Shown piece by piece: positions 51,313-60,141 of a DNA stretch of 61,651 bases. The first letter of the stretch is position 1, and every line of letters begins with the position of its first letter. The notes beneath the pieces are model-generated. The model did not search any database. It was not told the DNA's origin and worked only from the letters and a program-made list of their open reading frames with translations. The DNA is from Elusimicrobiota bacterium (GTDB lineage Bacteria; Elusimicrobiota; Elusimicrobia; Elusimicrobiales; UBA9959): assembly GCA_012517285.1 (NCBI GenBank), contig JAAYVG010000046.1, forward strand, positions 1-61,651, given 5' to 3'. A program made the translations under genes and the position numbers.

Positions 51313-52637
51313 AGATAGCTGTCATAGGTGGCGGTGTGTCAGGGCTTGTCTCTGCTTATCTCATATCAAAAGAGTCAGAGAAAAGAGGGATTAAGGCATC
51401 AATAAAGCTTTTTGAAAAGGAATCAAGATGTGGTGGAACAATATCAAGCACTACAAAGGATGGATTTACTGTTGAAAGCGGACCAAATGGTTTCCTTGAC
51501 AGCAAAAAGGAGACTTTAGAGCTTATAAAAAGTGCAGGGCTTGGTAGCGAGCTTCTCCCATCAAGTAGAGAAAGCGAGCTCAGGTTTGTTTATGATGGCA
51601 AAAAGCTATGGAAGGTTCCTGAAAAGCCGATTGAGTTTGCATTCAGCGGGCTTATAACACCATTAGGAAAGGCAAGGATTTTATCAGAGATATTTATAAA
51701 AAAAAGTGATATACCTGATGAAACTGTTGGCGATTTTGTTAGGCGAAGGTTAGGGCGTGAGGCAGCAGAAAAGCTAATAGACCCGATGATAAGGGGGATA
51801 TATGCAGGGAATCTTGATGAGCTTGATTTAGATTTTGCATTTCATCGGATGAAGGAGCTTGAGCGGGATTACGGCTCACTTTTTAAGGCGATGTTTAAAC
51901 TCAAAAAAGGTGGCCCACCGCCAGGACATCTTACATCGTTTAGAAATGGTATGCAAGAGCTTATAGATACGATTGAAAAAATTGGCGGTTTTGAGGTGAT
52001 AAAAAATTTTGAGATTAAAGAGGTTCTAAAAAATGGTGATATGTGGCGGATTAAGGCAGAAAATTATGATGAGGATTTTGATAAGATCGTTTTCACACTC
52101 CCTGCATATGCACTTGCAAAAATATTCAAGCCTGTTTCAAAATACGCAGAAAGGATATCATATCAACCAATATGTGTTGTCCATCTCGGATATGAGGAGA
52201 AGCTTCTTGAAAAAAAGCCTCAGGGATTTGGCTTTATAACCCTTGAGAAAGCAAAGCTTAAGATATTAGGAACGATATTTTCATCAAATATATTTTCAAA
52301 CAGAGCCCCAAAAGGGATGATGCTGCTTTCGTCTATGGTTGGAGGAGCGTTTAATAAAGATGTTTTGAATATGAGTGATGATGAGGTTATAAATTATACT
52401 GTTAATGAGGTTTCTAGGATATTTAAGTCAAATGGAAAGCCCTCTTTTATATCGTTCAAGAGGCACATAAGAGCAATACCGAACTACAACCTTGAATCAA
52501 AGAATATGAAGAAACTTATCATAGATGAGCTTAAAAAAGAAAAAGGGCTTTATTTAGGTGGGAATGCTTTTTTTGGTATAGGCGTAAATGATACAATTAA
52601 AAGAGCATACGAGCTTTCATCAGAGGTTTTTATATGA
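51309..52637 (+). CDS. hemG: HemG/HemY-type protoporphyrinogen (or coproporphyrinogen) oxidase
   Basis: 442 residues. The FAD loop G7-GGVS-G12 and the motif FEKESRCGGTISS follow the amine-oxidase fold of HemY. The C-terminal segment LYLGGNAFFGIGVNDTIKRA closes the FAD site. This soluble or membrane-associated oxidase uses oxygen or another acceptor. It overlaps hemH and hemA by 4 bases each, so all are co-translated. Confidence 0.93.
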   Translation: MKIAVIGGGVSGLVSAYLISKESEKRGIKASIKLFEKESRCGGTISSTTKDGFTVESGPNGFLDSKKETLELIKSAGLGSELLPSSRESELRFVYDGKKLWKVPEKPIEFAFSGLITPLGKARILSEIFIKKSDIPDETVGDFVRRRLGREAAEKLIDPMIRGIYAGNLDELDLDFAFHRMKELERDYGSLFKAMFKLKKGGPPPGHLTSFRNGMQELIDTIEKIGGFEVIKNFEIKEVLKNGDMWRIKAENYDEDFDKIVFTLPAYALAKIFKPVSKYAERISYQPICVVHLGYEEKLLEKKPQGFGFITLEKAKLKILGTIFSSNIFSNRAPKGMMLLSSMVGGAFNKDVLNMSDDEVINYTVNEVSRIFKSNGKPSFISFKRHIRAIPNYNLESKNMKKLIIDELKKEKGLYLGGNAFFGIGVNDTIKRAYELSSEVFI

Positions 52638-53896
52638 GAAGATTGAATGTCTTAGGGATAAGCCATAAGAGGGTTAATCAGGAGAATCTTTCAAAGTTTC
52701 ATATCAATGAAAAAGAAATCCCTGAGCTTTTGAAAAAAATTACTTCAATAAACGGCATCGATGAAGCAATGATACTTTCAACCTGCAACAGAACGGAGAT
52801 ATATTTTGTAACATCAAACAGAAGGATTGATAACAAATACATCTCTGATCTCATAATGAAAGAATTGGGGTTTTATAACGATAGTATGCTTTTTTACCAT
52901 TATGATGGTAAAAAAGCTGTTAGGCATATTTTTAGTGTTGCATCGTCGCTTGATTCTATGGTCGTTGGTGAGAATGAGATAACAGGCCAGTTTAAAAAGG
53001 CATTTGATACTGCTGTTAAAAGTGGGACTGTAAAAAAGATTTTATACTTTGTTTTCAGAGAGGCTATGGTAACAGTTAAAAGGGTACAGCACACGAGCGA
53101 TATATCAAAGGGAACTGTATCAGTTGGACGAACAGCTGTTATGGAGATGAGGAGAATATTTAAAGATATTTATGATAAAAAAATTCTTGTTGTTGGTGCT
53201 GGTTATATGGCAGAGCTTGTTTTAAGAGTTCTCATTGAAAATGGGGCAGAAAGGGTTTTTATTTCAAACAGAACATATGAAAAGGCAAAAAAACTCTCAG
53301 AAAAGTATGGATTTGAAACATTTGATTTCAATCTTTTAAATGAAAGTATAGCTGAATTTGATGCAGTATTTCTTGCAACATCATCATCAAAACCTTTGCT
53401 CCATTACCACAACATCAAGGACAGCATCTCAAAAATTAATAAAAAACTTTATCTGGTTGATATATCACTCCCACCCAATGTTGAAGTGAAAATAAAAAAT
53501 ATAAAAAATGTGGTTCTTATGAATATGGACTATTTCAAAAAGCTTACAAAGAAAAATATAAATGCAAGAAGGGAAAATATGAGGGTGGCATCATCAATAA
53601 TAGATGATAGTGTTATAAAGTTTGAAAACGATTTTGCGTTTAACGAGATAATACCGCTTTTTGAGATGATGAAAAAAAAGGCGATAGAATTTTCTGAAAA
53701 TGAGCTTGCTAAAACAGTAAGGATGAATAAGATTGATTTAAAAACAGAGCAGGTTATGAGAAATTATAACACAATGCTTATAGACAAACTGATAAAAAGG
53801 CATATGTCAATGGTTAAAAATCTTATGGGAATGAAAAAAATGAAAAGCGATTCTTTTGCTGATATGATAGAGATGATTATAAAAACTTATGAATAA
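52634..53896 (+). CDS. hemA: Glutamyl-tRNA reductase
   Basis: 420 residues, the first committed step of the C5 pathway. The active-site Cys51 lies in STCNRTEIYF, followed by SSLDSMVVGENEI. The NADPH domain has the loop VVGAGYMAELV, and a C-terminal dimerisation helix ends the protein. It shows that the organism makes 5-aminolevulinate from glutamyl-tRNA. hemL and hemB are not in the window. Confidence 0.97.
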   Translation: MRRLNVLGISHKRVNQENLSKFHINEKEIPELLKKITSINGIDEAMILSTCNRTEIYFVTSNRRIDNKYISDLIMKELGFYNDSMLFYHYDGKKAVRHIFSVASSLDSMVVGENEITGQFKKAFDTAVKSGTVKKILYFVFREAMVTVKRVQHTSDISKGTVSVGRTAVMEMRRIFKDIYDKKILVVGAGYMAELVLRVLIENGAERVFISNRTYEKAKKLSEKYGFETFDFNLLNESIAEFDAVFLATSSSKPLLHYHNIKDSISKINKKLYLVDISLPPNVEVKIKNIKNVVLMNMDYFKKLTKKNINARRENMRVASSIIDDSVIKFENDFAFNEIIPLFEMMKKKAIEFSENELAKTVRMNKIDLKTEQVMRNYNTMLIDKLIKRHMSMVKNLMGMKKMKSDSFADMIEMIIKTYE

Positions 53897-54830
53897 ACTC
53901 AGGATAGGTTCAAGGAAGAGCAGGCTTGCGATGCTTCAGTGTGAGATGGTTAGGAAGCAACTTTTTGATATTGGAATTGAAACTGAGATTGTAGGAATAA
54001 CAACTGTCGGGGATAGTGATCTTAAAAATCCGCTTTATAAAACAAAATCAACTGGAATTTTTGTAACTGAGATTGAGGAGTATTTGAGAAACAAAAAAAT
54101 AGATATAGCTGTTCATTCGTTAAAGGATTTAACAGATATAAACAGCAACGGGCTTGTTGTATCAGCAATACTTAGAAGGGAAAACCCTGTTGATGTGTTT
54201 GTCTCAAAAAAATATTCATCATTAGAAATGGTTAAAAGCGGTGATTTTGTTGGTACATCAAGCGCAAGAAGAATAAGCGAGCTTATGTCACTCAGAAAGG
54301 ATTTAAAAATAAAAAACATAAGGGGAAACATTGAAACAAGGATTAAAAAAATTTGCTCTGGTGAGTATGATTGCGGCATAATGGCATTTGCTGGAATCAA
54401 AAGATTAGGGCTTTTGAGCGAGGTAAAAGAGATATTAAGTCTTAAAGATTTTACACCGGTTAGAGGACAGGGGATGATTGCTGTTGAGACAAGGAAATCT
54501 GATGAGGAGTTAAACAAAATATTAAAAGAGATTGATGATAGCCAGACCAGAAAATGCTTTAATGTTGAGTTGGCTTTTTCAAATATTGTATCAGGTGGTT
54601 GTTCATCACCTGTTGGGGTTTGCTGCATAAGTGAAAATGGGAGTTATACAATATATGCATACATTGGTGATATAAAAGGAGAGATGTTTATAAAGAGGAG
54701 TATTGTAAAGGATGATGTGTCCGATGAGGATGGCATTCGGTTAGCAAATGAAATCTTAGAAAGCGGAGGGAGAGAAATCCTTGAAAAAATTAGAAAAGAA
54801 AAGAGTGATACTCACAACCACATACAGTGA
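53889..54830 (+). CDS. hemC: Hydroxymethylbilane synthase
   Basis: 313 residues. The N-terminal RIGSRKSRLAMLQ and the middle GTSSARR are substrate-binding, and the cofactor-attaching Cys238 lies in SGGCSSPVG. It polymerises four porphobilinogens. It overlaps hemA by 8 bases and hemD by 50 bases. Confidence 0.97.
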   Translation: MNKLRIGSRKSRLAMLQCEMVRKQLFDIGIETEIVGITTVGDSDLKNPLYKTKSTGIFVTEIEEYLRNKKIDIAVHSLKDLTDINSNGLVVSAILRRENPVDVFVSKKYSSLEMVKSGDFVGTSSARRISELMSLRKDLKIKNIRGNIETRIKKICSGEYDCGIMAFAGIKRLGLLSEVKEILSLKDFTPVRGQGMIAVETRKSDEELNKILKEIDDSQTRKCFNVELAFSNIVSGGCSSPVGVCCISENGSYTIYAYIGDIKGEMFIKRSIVKDDVSDEDGIRLANEILESGGREILEKIRKEKSDTHNHIQ

Positions 54831-55512
54831 GTATAAAAAAATTTCTAAAACAGCAAGACAGTGCGGGCTTGTCCCGTTTTTTTTTGGCTGTATAAAAATA
54901 AAATTTCTAAAATTTAAACCCCTTGATAAAAAATATGACTGGGTTATATTTACAAGCAAGAACGGAGTTAATGCCTTTTTTAGAGGAGCTGAAAAAGGAT
55001 ATATAAATGATAAAAAAATTGCTGCTATTGGCGAAAAGACTGCTGTTGAGATAAAAAAATTGTTTGGAAAAAAACCAGACTTTGTGCCTAAGAGATTTAA
55101 TTCAAAAGATTTTTTTAAAGAGTTTAAAAACAACTATAATCTTAAAGGACTTAATATTTTGATAGTGACATCTAATCTCAGTGATAACTTTTTAAAAAAA
55201 AGTTTTACCACTGATGGTGCCATTGTGGATAATCTTGTTGCATATAAAACTCTAAGGCCTGAGATAAGCATATCAAAAAAGCAAAGACTTGTTAAAAACA
55301 TAAAAAATTCATTTATTGTTTTTTCTAGCCCCTCAGCCTTTAAAAATTTTATTGATATGGTTGGCAGTAAAATATTAAAGGATGCTTTTGCTGTTCCCGT
55401 AGGTTTAAAAACAAAGAAGTCAATGGATGAGTATGGAATAAAATCATTTTTTGTGCCTTCTGAGTCAACATTTGATTGTGTCTTTAAAAGTATAAAGGAT
55501 TATAATTTTTAA
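54781..55512 (+). CDS. hemD: Uroporphyrinogen-III synthase
   Basis: 243 residues, a divergent family recognised by the two-lobed pattern: DWVIFTSKNGVNAFF in one lobe and FIVFSSPSAFKNFID in the other, with the loop SNLSDNF. The start chosen is the TTG at 54781, preceded by GGAGGGAG; a GTG at 54805 is possible. It overlaps the end of hemC. Last gene of the hem operon. Confidence 0.88.
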   Translation: MKKLEKKRVILTTTYSEYKKISKTARQCGLVPFFFGCIKIKFLKFKPLDKKYDWVIFTSKNGVNAFFRGAEKGYINDKKIAAIGEKTAVEIKKLFGKKPDFVPKRFNSKDFFKEFKNNYNLKGLNILIVTSNLSDNFLKKSFTTDGAIVDNLVAYKTLRPEISISKKQRLVKNIKNSFIVFSSPSAFKNFIDMVGSKILKDAFAVPVGLKTKKSMDEYGIKSFFVPSESTFDCVFKSIKDYNF

Positions 55513-55679
55513 CGAACCGTTACATGGTTTGGCTGGATAACTCTTAATTTGGCATAAAAATGCTAAAATAGTATTAGTAGTAGGTTTAGTTAACGGATGA
55601 CAGAGCTTGGATGTAGAAAAAGTGTTTATGCCAGTCAAACCTGTGATGATGAAATGTCACCGTATATACTGGAGGCCTT

Positions 55680-55904
55680 ATGAGAAAAAAAGTTGAAAAT
55701 ATAATAAATAAAATAAAACCAATGCTTGAGGCTGATGGTGGTTCAATAGAGCTTGTGGACGTGGATGAAAAAAAGGGCGTGGTTAAGGTAAAGTTAGTGG
55801 GAGCATGCGGAGCATGTCCGTTTTCGGTTATGACATTAAAAAATCTTGTTGAAAAAACAATTAAAGAAGAGATCCCTGAGGTAAAGGAAGTATTAAGCGC
55901 CTGA
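55680..55904 (+). CDS. nfuA: NifU C-terminal domain (Nfu-like) iron-sulfur scaffold
   Basis: 74 residues. MLEADGGSIELVDV and GACGACPFS with the CxxC are the Nfu hallmark. It binds or transfers [4Fe-4S] clusters as a dimer. TGGAGGCCTT gives a strong start. The many iron-sulfur proteins nearby (Qmo-like complex, NadA, radical SAM) are plausible clients. Confidence 0.93.
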   Translation: MRKKVENIINKIKPMLEADGGSIELVDVDEKKGVVKVKLVGACGACPFSVMTLKNLVEKTIKEEIPEVKEVLSA

Positions 55905-55928
55905 TCGGCCTTTTTGAGTGCGGCTTCT

Positions 55929-56735
55929 ATGCGAATTAATCTTCACACACATTCCAACTATTCCGATGGTACAATTTCACCGAGAGAGATAATATCTCTT
56001 GCAATCAAAAAGGGGATAGGATATCTTGCTTTGACGGATCATGATACAGTCAATGGATTGATGAGTATTGCTGCTGATGATAAGAAGGATATAAAATTTA
56101 TAAACGGTATAGAGATAAGCACAAGGGATCATGATTATCTTCATATATTAGGTTATAATGTTGATATAAAGAATAGAAGTTTTTTATCCGATATAGAAGA
56201 CTATCGCGAAAGAAGGATTTCAAGGGCTAAAGAGATAATAAAAAGGTTGAATGATATAAAGATTGATATAAGCTTTGAAGAGCTTGATGTCTCAACTCAA
56301 ACAACTGTTGGAAGACCTCATATAGCTGATCTGCTCGTTAAAAAGGGTTATGGCAAAAGCAGGTCGGATGTGTTTCATAAATATCTTATTGAAGGATGCT
56401 ATCCATATGTAAAGCCACGAGGGCCTGATATAGAGGAAGCAATTAATACGATTAGAAAGGCAAACGGGCTTGTTATTTTGGCACACCCATCAACGGTTGA
56501 AGGCAGCTTTAATGTGGAAGAGCTTGTAAAAAAAGGCTTTGATGGTATAGAGGTTTATTATCCAACACATACTAATAATAAGATAAGGAAGTATTTTGAT
56601 ATAGCAAAGAGGAATGATCTCATAGCGACAGTTGGAACAGATTTTCACGGACCTAACACTGATAGAAATATTATAGATACATTTGAATATGACAGTGAAA
56701 AACTCTTGAACATTGATAGGATATTAAACATATGA
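55929..56735 (+). CDS. PHP-domain phosphoesterase (YciV/TrpH-like)
   Basis: 268 residues. The metal-binding motifs of the PHP family are HTHSNYSDGT, LTDHDT, GIEIST, the mid-protein HPS segment, and GTDFHGP near the C-terminus. Relatives act as 3',5'-nucleotide phosphatases or 5'-3' RNA/DNA exonucleases. The start is the ATG at 55929; a TTG five codons earlier is an alternative. It overlaps nadA by 4 bases. Confidence 0.9.
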   Translation: MRINLHTHSNYSDGTISPREIISLAIKKGIGYLALTDHDTVNGLMSIAADDKKDIKFINGIEISTRDHDYLHILGYNVDIKNRSFLSDIEDYRERRISRAKEIIKRLNDIKIDISFEELDVSTQTTVGRPHIADLLVKKGYGKSRSDVFHKYLIEGCYPYVKPRGPDIEEAINTIRKANGLVILAHPSTVEGSFNVEELVKKGFDGIEVYYPTHTNNKIRKYFDIAKRNDLIATVGTDFHGPNTDRNIIDTFEYDSEKLLNIDRILNI

Positions 56736-57742
56736 ATGAAGAAGTAAAGAATGAGATTCTTAGGCTTAAGGAAAAGGGTTTAACAAATATATGTGTTGAA
56801 GGCGAGCTGGAGCAGATTGCTGAGCTCACTGTTGAAATAAACAGGTTAAAGAAGCTCAAAAATGCTGTTATACTGGCCCATGTATATCAGAGGCCTGAGG
56901 TTATATTAGGGATAAGCGATCTGGTAGGTGATTCCTTTAAGCTTTCAAGTGATTGCTCAGGTATTAATGCTGATATAATAATATTCTGCGGTGTGAATTT
57001 TATGGCTCAGACTGCCAAAATATTGAATCCGAATAAACGTGTTTTTGTCCCATCGCCTGATGCTGGATGCAGTCTGAGTGATTCAATAAAAAAGGAAGAT
57101 GTTATAGCTTTGAGAAAAAAATATCCTGATGCACCTGTCGTTACATATATAAACACTGAGGCTGAGGTAAAGGCATACAGTGATGTTATAGTAACAAGCT
57201 CAAATGCGGAAAAGATTTTGAGCAATCTTTATAAAAAAAATAAAAGAATAATATTTATACCTGATAAGTTTATGGGGAGAAACCTTGCAAGGAGCCTTAA
57301 TAAAAGGATCGGGGATGAGATGATACTCTGGGATGGTTCATGTATTGTTCATGAAAAATTTGATGTAGCTGTTATAAAGGAATACAGAAAGAAGTATCCT
57401 AATATGATGGTTATGGCACACAGCGAATGCCCTTCAGAGATAATAGAAAATGTCGATTTTATGGGATCCACATCTGATATGTTGGCGCAGATAAAAAATA
57501 CCAGTGCTGAAAGCTATATGCTTGTAACTGAGTGCGGACTGGGTGAGCTTGCGACAACAATGTTTCCTGACAAAAAATTTATTGCAATGTGTAGGCTATG
57601 TCCGTATATGAAGATGACATCGCTTGAAAATGTTTTAGAAACTCTTAAAAATCTTCCTTCCAATAATGAGGTCATCCTTTCAAAGGATCTTATAGAAAGA
57701 TCAAGAAAATCAATAGATATGATGTTTGAACTTGCCAGATAA
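56732..57742 (+). CDS. nadA: Quinolinate synthase A
   Basis: 336 residues, condenses iminoaspartate with dihydroxyacetone phosphate in NAD synthesis. Cluster ligands are C86 (FCGVNF), C204 (DGSCIVHE) and C290 (CRLCPYM). The substrate motif ILAHVYQRPEV lies near the N-terminus. nadB and nadC are not in the window. Confidence 0.96.
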   Translation: MNEEVKNEILRLKEKGLTNICVEGELEQIAELTVEINRLKKLKNAVILAHVYQRPEVILGISDLVGDSFKLSSDCSGINADIIIFCGVNFMAQTAKILNPNKRVFVPSPDAGCSLSDSIKKEDVIALRKKYPDAPVVTYINTEAEVKAYSDVIVTSSNAEKILSNLYKKNKRIIFIPDKFMGRNLARSLNKRIGDEMILWDGSCIVHEKFDVAVIKEYRKKYPNMMVMAHSECPSEIIENVDFMGSTSDMLAQIKNTSAESYMLVTECGLGELATTMFPDKKFIAMCRLCPYMKMTSLENVLETLKNLPSNNEVILSKDLIERSRKSIDMMFELAR

Positions 57743-57758
57743 AATATGCCGCGAGTTA

Positions 57759-58844
57759 TCAGAGCATTTTGCCTATCACTGAAGCTTCTTTTTCTATAGC
57801 ATCAGTTATGTTTTTTGTCAGGTATGAGATCTCATATTTTTTTGAAAGATTAATTATTTCAGTTCCTTTAATCCTTTTCTTATAATCATCCACTGCTGTT
57901 ATAAAGATTATTCTTTTCTTGTGTTTAAGAGCAACCCTTATTATCTCACCTGTTATCTTGCCATAAAATGTTGAGCGGTCTAACCTACCCTCACCCGTTA
58001 TAACTAAATCACATCTTTTCAAATCATCTAAAAATTTTAGTTTTTTAAATATAAAATCTGAGCCTGATATAATTTTAGAGTTTAAAAATCCATAAAGTCC
58101 AGCACTCAAACCTCCTGCAGCAGCCCCACCATTTATCTTTGATATGTCCCGTCTCGTTTCTTTCTTTAATACAATGGTTAAATTCTTTAAAGCTTTTTCT
58201 ATAATCTCTACATCGGTTTCGCTTGCTCCCTTTTGTGGCCCAAAAACCCTTGCAGAGCCATACTTGCCTAAAAGCCTGTTCTTTACATCGCAAACACCAT
58301 AAAATTTTGTTCTATCAGAAATATTAAATTTTGAAAAATCAATTTTTTTTATATTGATCATTCCATATATATTGTTCTCTACATCATCTCCATATCCATC
58401 TAAAAATCTTATACCGAGTGCTCTTGCCATACCAAATCCACAGTCATTTGATGCTGTGCCACCAAGCCCAATATAAATTTCTTTAGCTCCCCTTCTTACA
58501 GCATCCATTATTAATTCTCCAACACCATATGTTGTGGCATTGATTATATCAAGCTGGTTTTTTTTAAGATATCTTATACCCGATGCTTCAGCTATTTCGA
58601 TATATGCCACTTCACTATCCAGAACATATTTTGCTTTAACCTTCATATGATAAAGTGGCCCTGTGACGATTTTTTTTATGACTATTCCATTTTTTTTAAA
58701 ACAATCAATAAATCCATCACCGCCGTCTGATATGTTTTTAATTAAAACAGAGTGTCTTTTGGAAAGAATTTTTGAAATAACTTTGTTTAATTCAGAAGAA
58801 CTTGCAGTCCCTTTAAAGGCATTTAATGCAACAAGTATTCTCAT
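57759..58844 (-). CDS. Glycerate kinase (GarK/GlxK family)
   Basis: 361 residues. The DGGDGF motif near the N-terminus and GLGGTASNDCGFGMARALG in the middle define the family, which phosphorylates D-glycerate. A further VITGEGRLD segment also fits. The start is the ATG at 58844, five codons after an in-frame TTG. Convergent with nadA. Phosphorylation at C2 or C3 cannot be decided. Confidence 0.93.
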   Translation of the reverse strand: MRILVALNAFKGTASSSELNKVISKILSKRHSVLIKNISDGGDGFIDCFKKNGIVIKKIVTGPLYHMKVKAKYVLDSEVAYIEIAEASGIRYLKKNQLDIINATTYGVGELIMDAVRRGAKEIYIGLGGTASNDCGFGMARALGIRFLDGYGDDVENNIYGMINIKKIDFSKFNISDRTKFYGVCDVKNRLLGKYGSARVFGPQKGASETDVEIIEKALKNLTIVLKKETRRDISKINGGAAAGGLSAGLYGFLNSKIISGSDFIFKKLKFLDDLKRCDLVITGEGRLDRSTFYGKITGEIIRVALKHKKRIIFITAVDDYKKRIKGTEIINLSKKYEISYLTKNITDAIEKEASVIGKML

Positions 58845-58864
58845 ATTAATATAATACAATTTTA

Positions 58865-58893
58865 TTGAAAATTATTGGTTTAACTGTTATAAT
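58865..58893 (+). promoter_or_regulatory. Predicted promoter of the zinc-ribbon gene group
   Basis: TTGAAA (58865-58870), a 17-base spacer, and TATAAT (58888-58893). The transcript would begin near 58900 and carry an ACAGAAGACAGAAGTCAG tract (58912-58946) in its leader before the ribosome site at 58974. Confidence 0.65.
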
Positions 58894-58911
58894 ATTAGAA
58901 AGGAATGTAAA

Positions 58912-58946
58912 ACAGAAGACAGAAGTCAGATGACAGAAGACAGAAT
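58912..58946 (+). repeat. Purine-rich ACAGAAGACAGA tract in the leader
   Basis: Same unit as at about 23425-23457 and 34949-35063. It creates an apparent in-frame ATG at 58930, upstream of the real ribosome site, and could mislead gene callers. Confidence 0.6.
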
Positions 58947-58983
58947 AAAAAAAATGTCTGATTCTTGTTCCATAGGAGATCTT

Positions 58984-59388
58984 ATGATAACAGTTAATGT
59001 AAAGTGTCCACACTGTGGAAAATCACTAATAGACAAAAAAAAATTGATTGATGGAAAACCTGCAATAGGGGTTAAGCTAACATATGCTGGCAAAAATTCT
59101 ATGCTTTATCTGAGCTCCGTTTATGGGAGTTACAGTGTGGAAACAGATCTGAATGTTCCCAACGGTAAGATAGCTGGTTTTAGATGTCCTCATTGTAATG
59201 CTGATCTTAAAAGCACAAGAAAGTGTGATGTCTGCAATGGACATATGGTTGCCTTTGATCTCAAGGATGGCGGTCAGGTTCAGATATGCTCAAGAAGAGG
59301 ATGTAAAAAACATATAATAGAGTTTGAAGACCCGAAAAGGGAACTTGAAGCTTTTTATAAATCATATCTAAAGGCTTATAACGAATAA
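58984..59388 (+). CDS. Zinc-ribbon protein of unknown function
   Basis: 134 residues. The start at 58984 is set by AGGAG at 58974-58978; in-frame ATGs at 58930 and 58954 lie in or just after a repeat tract and lack such a site. Metal-binding pairs are CPHC near the N-terminus, CPHC and CDVC in the middle, and a C-x5-C pair (CSRRGC) near the end, giving likely two zinc sites. A helical tail follows (LEAFYKSYLKAYNE). Soluble, role unknown. It may be co-transcribed with the next two genes. Confidence 0.75.
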   Translation: MITVNVKCPHCGKSLIDKKKLIDGKPAIGVKLTYAGKNSMLYLSSVYGSYSVETDLNVPNGKIAGFRCPHCNADLKSTRKCDVCNGHMVAFDLKDGGQVQICSRRGCKKHIIEFEDPKRELEAFYKSYLKAYNE

Positions 59389-59422
59389 TTATATAAAATA
59401 AACAGTTTATTATATCAGAAGT

Positions 59423-60136
59423 ATGAATAAGAGGTTTCTTATTTTTGTGATTTTACCTGTTGTTATTGCTGGTTTTTTTGTATGGTATTTTATAAACAGA
59501 AGTGAGGTAAACGATGGGGCAGGTAAAACAGATAACACAGTGGTCCAGTTTTCTAAAGAGATAACCACCAATGATAAAAAAGAAGATATTGATCAGAATG
59601 ATCCTTCATCCATATCTGCACTTGGTATAATTGGTGACGAGGATTTTAAAACAAAAATAAAGGATTCTCTTCGTCTGTTGTGGCTTTATGACAGAGATGG
59701 TAGCTTTATGCTTGTAAGACGATATATATTTGAGATAAGGCAGTCTAACAGGACAACTTTTTTTATGTATGATGATAAGCCAGTTTGTGAGATATCGGAT
59801 GAGAGATATAAAAATTCATCTGAGGAATATCTTGCATCTGTCATAGCTCATATGGCGTGGCATGGATGGTATGCCTCGCAAAACAAAGTCAAAAAGCTTG
59901 CAAAGGAAGTTCCGCTGCCAGGCACTGAGAGCATAGATAAAACACTCCCTGATCCAGTTGGAGTGAAGTTTAAAAAGCTTGATGATCTTTATAAGGTTGA
60001 AGGAGAGGCGTTTGATTATCAGATATCGGTGCTAAAAAAGATAAAAGCAAAAGGTTATGAAATAAAGCTTGTTGAAAAGAGAGAGTATACAGATTTTTCA
60101 CCTGCCCATGATGGAAATTATTTTATAGATTTTTGA
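59423..60136 (+). CDS. Membrane-anchored protein with a degenerate metallopeptidase-like motif
   Basis: 237 residues. One N-terminal span (about 5-25) is followed by a polar linker to about 60 and a soluble domain. The segment YLASVIAHMAWHGW resembles the HExxH zinc helix of small metallopeptidase-like proteins, but the catalytic Glu is Met (H-M-A-W-H). Further on, EGEAFDYQISVLKKI resembles the downstream Glu helix. It may be a non-catalytic relative that still binds metal. A weak SD precedes the ATG. It precedes dus. Confidence 0.65.
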   Translation: MNKRFLIFVILPVVIAGFFVWYFINRSEVNDGAGKTDNTVVQFSKEITTNDKKEDIDQNDPSSISALGIIGDEDFKTKIKDSLRLLWLYDRDGSFMLVRRYIFEIRQSNRTTFFMYDDKPVCEISDERYKNSSEEYLASVIAHMAWHGWYASQNKVKKLAKEVPLPGTESIDKTLPDPVGVKFKKLDDLYKVEGEAFDYQISVLKKIKAKGYEIKLVEKREYTDFSPAHDGNYFIDF

Positions 60137-60141
60137 CCAGT

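Noticed and set aside
55597-55683. 28-codon frame whose stop overlaps the nfuA start
   Set aside because: The overlap is suggestive of coupling, but there is no ribosome site and no recognisable sequence; likely chance.
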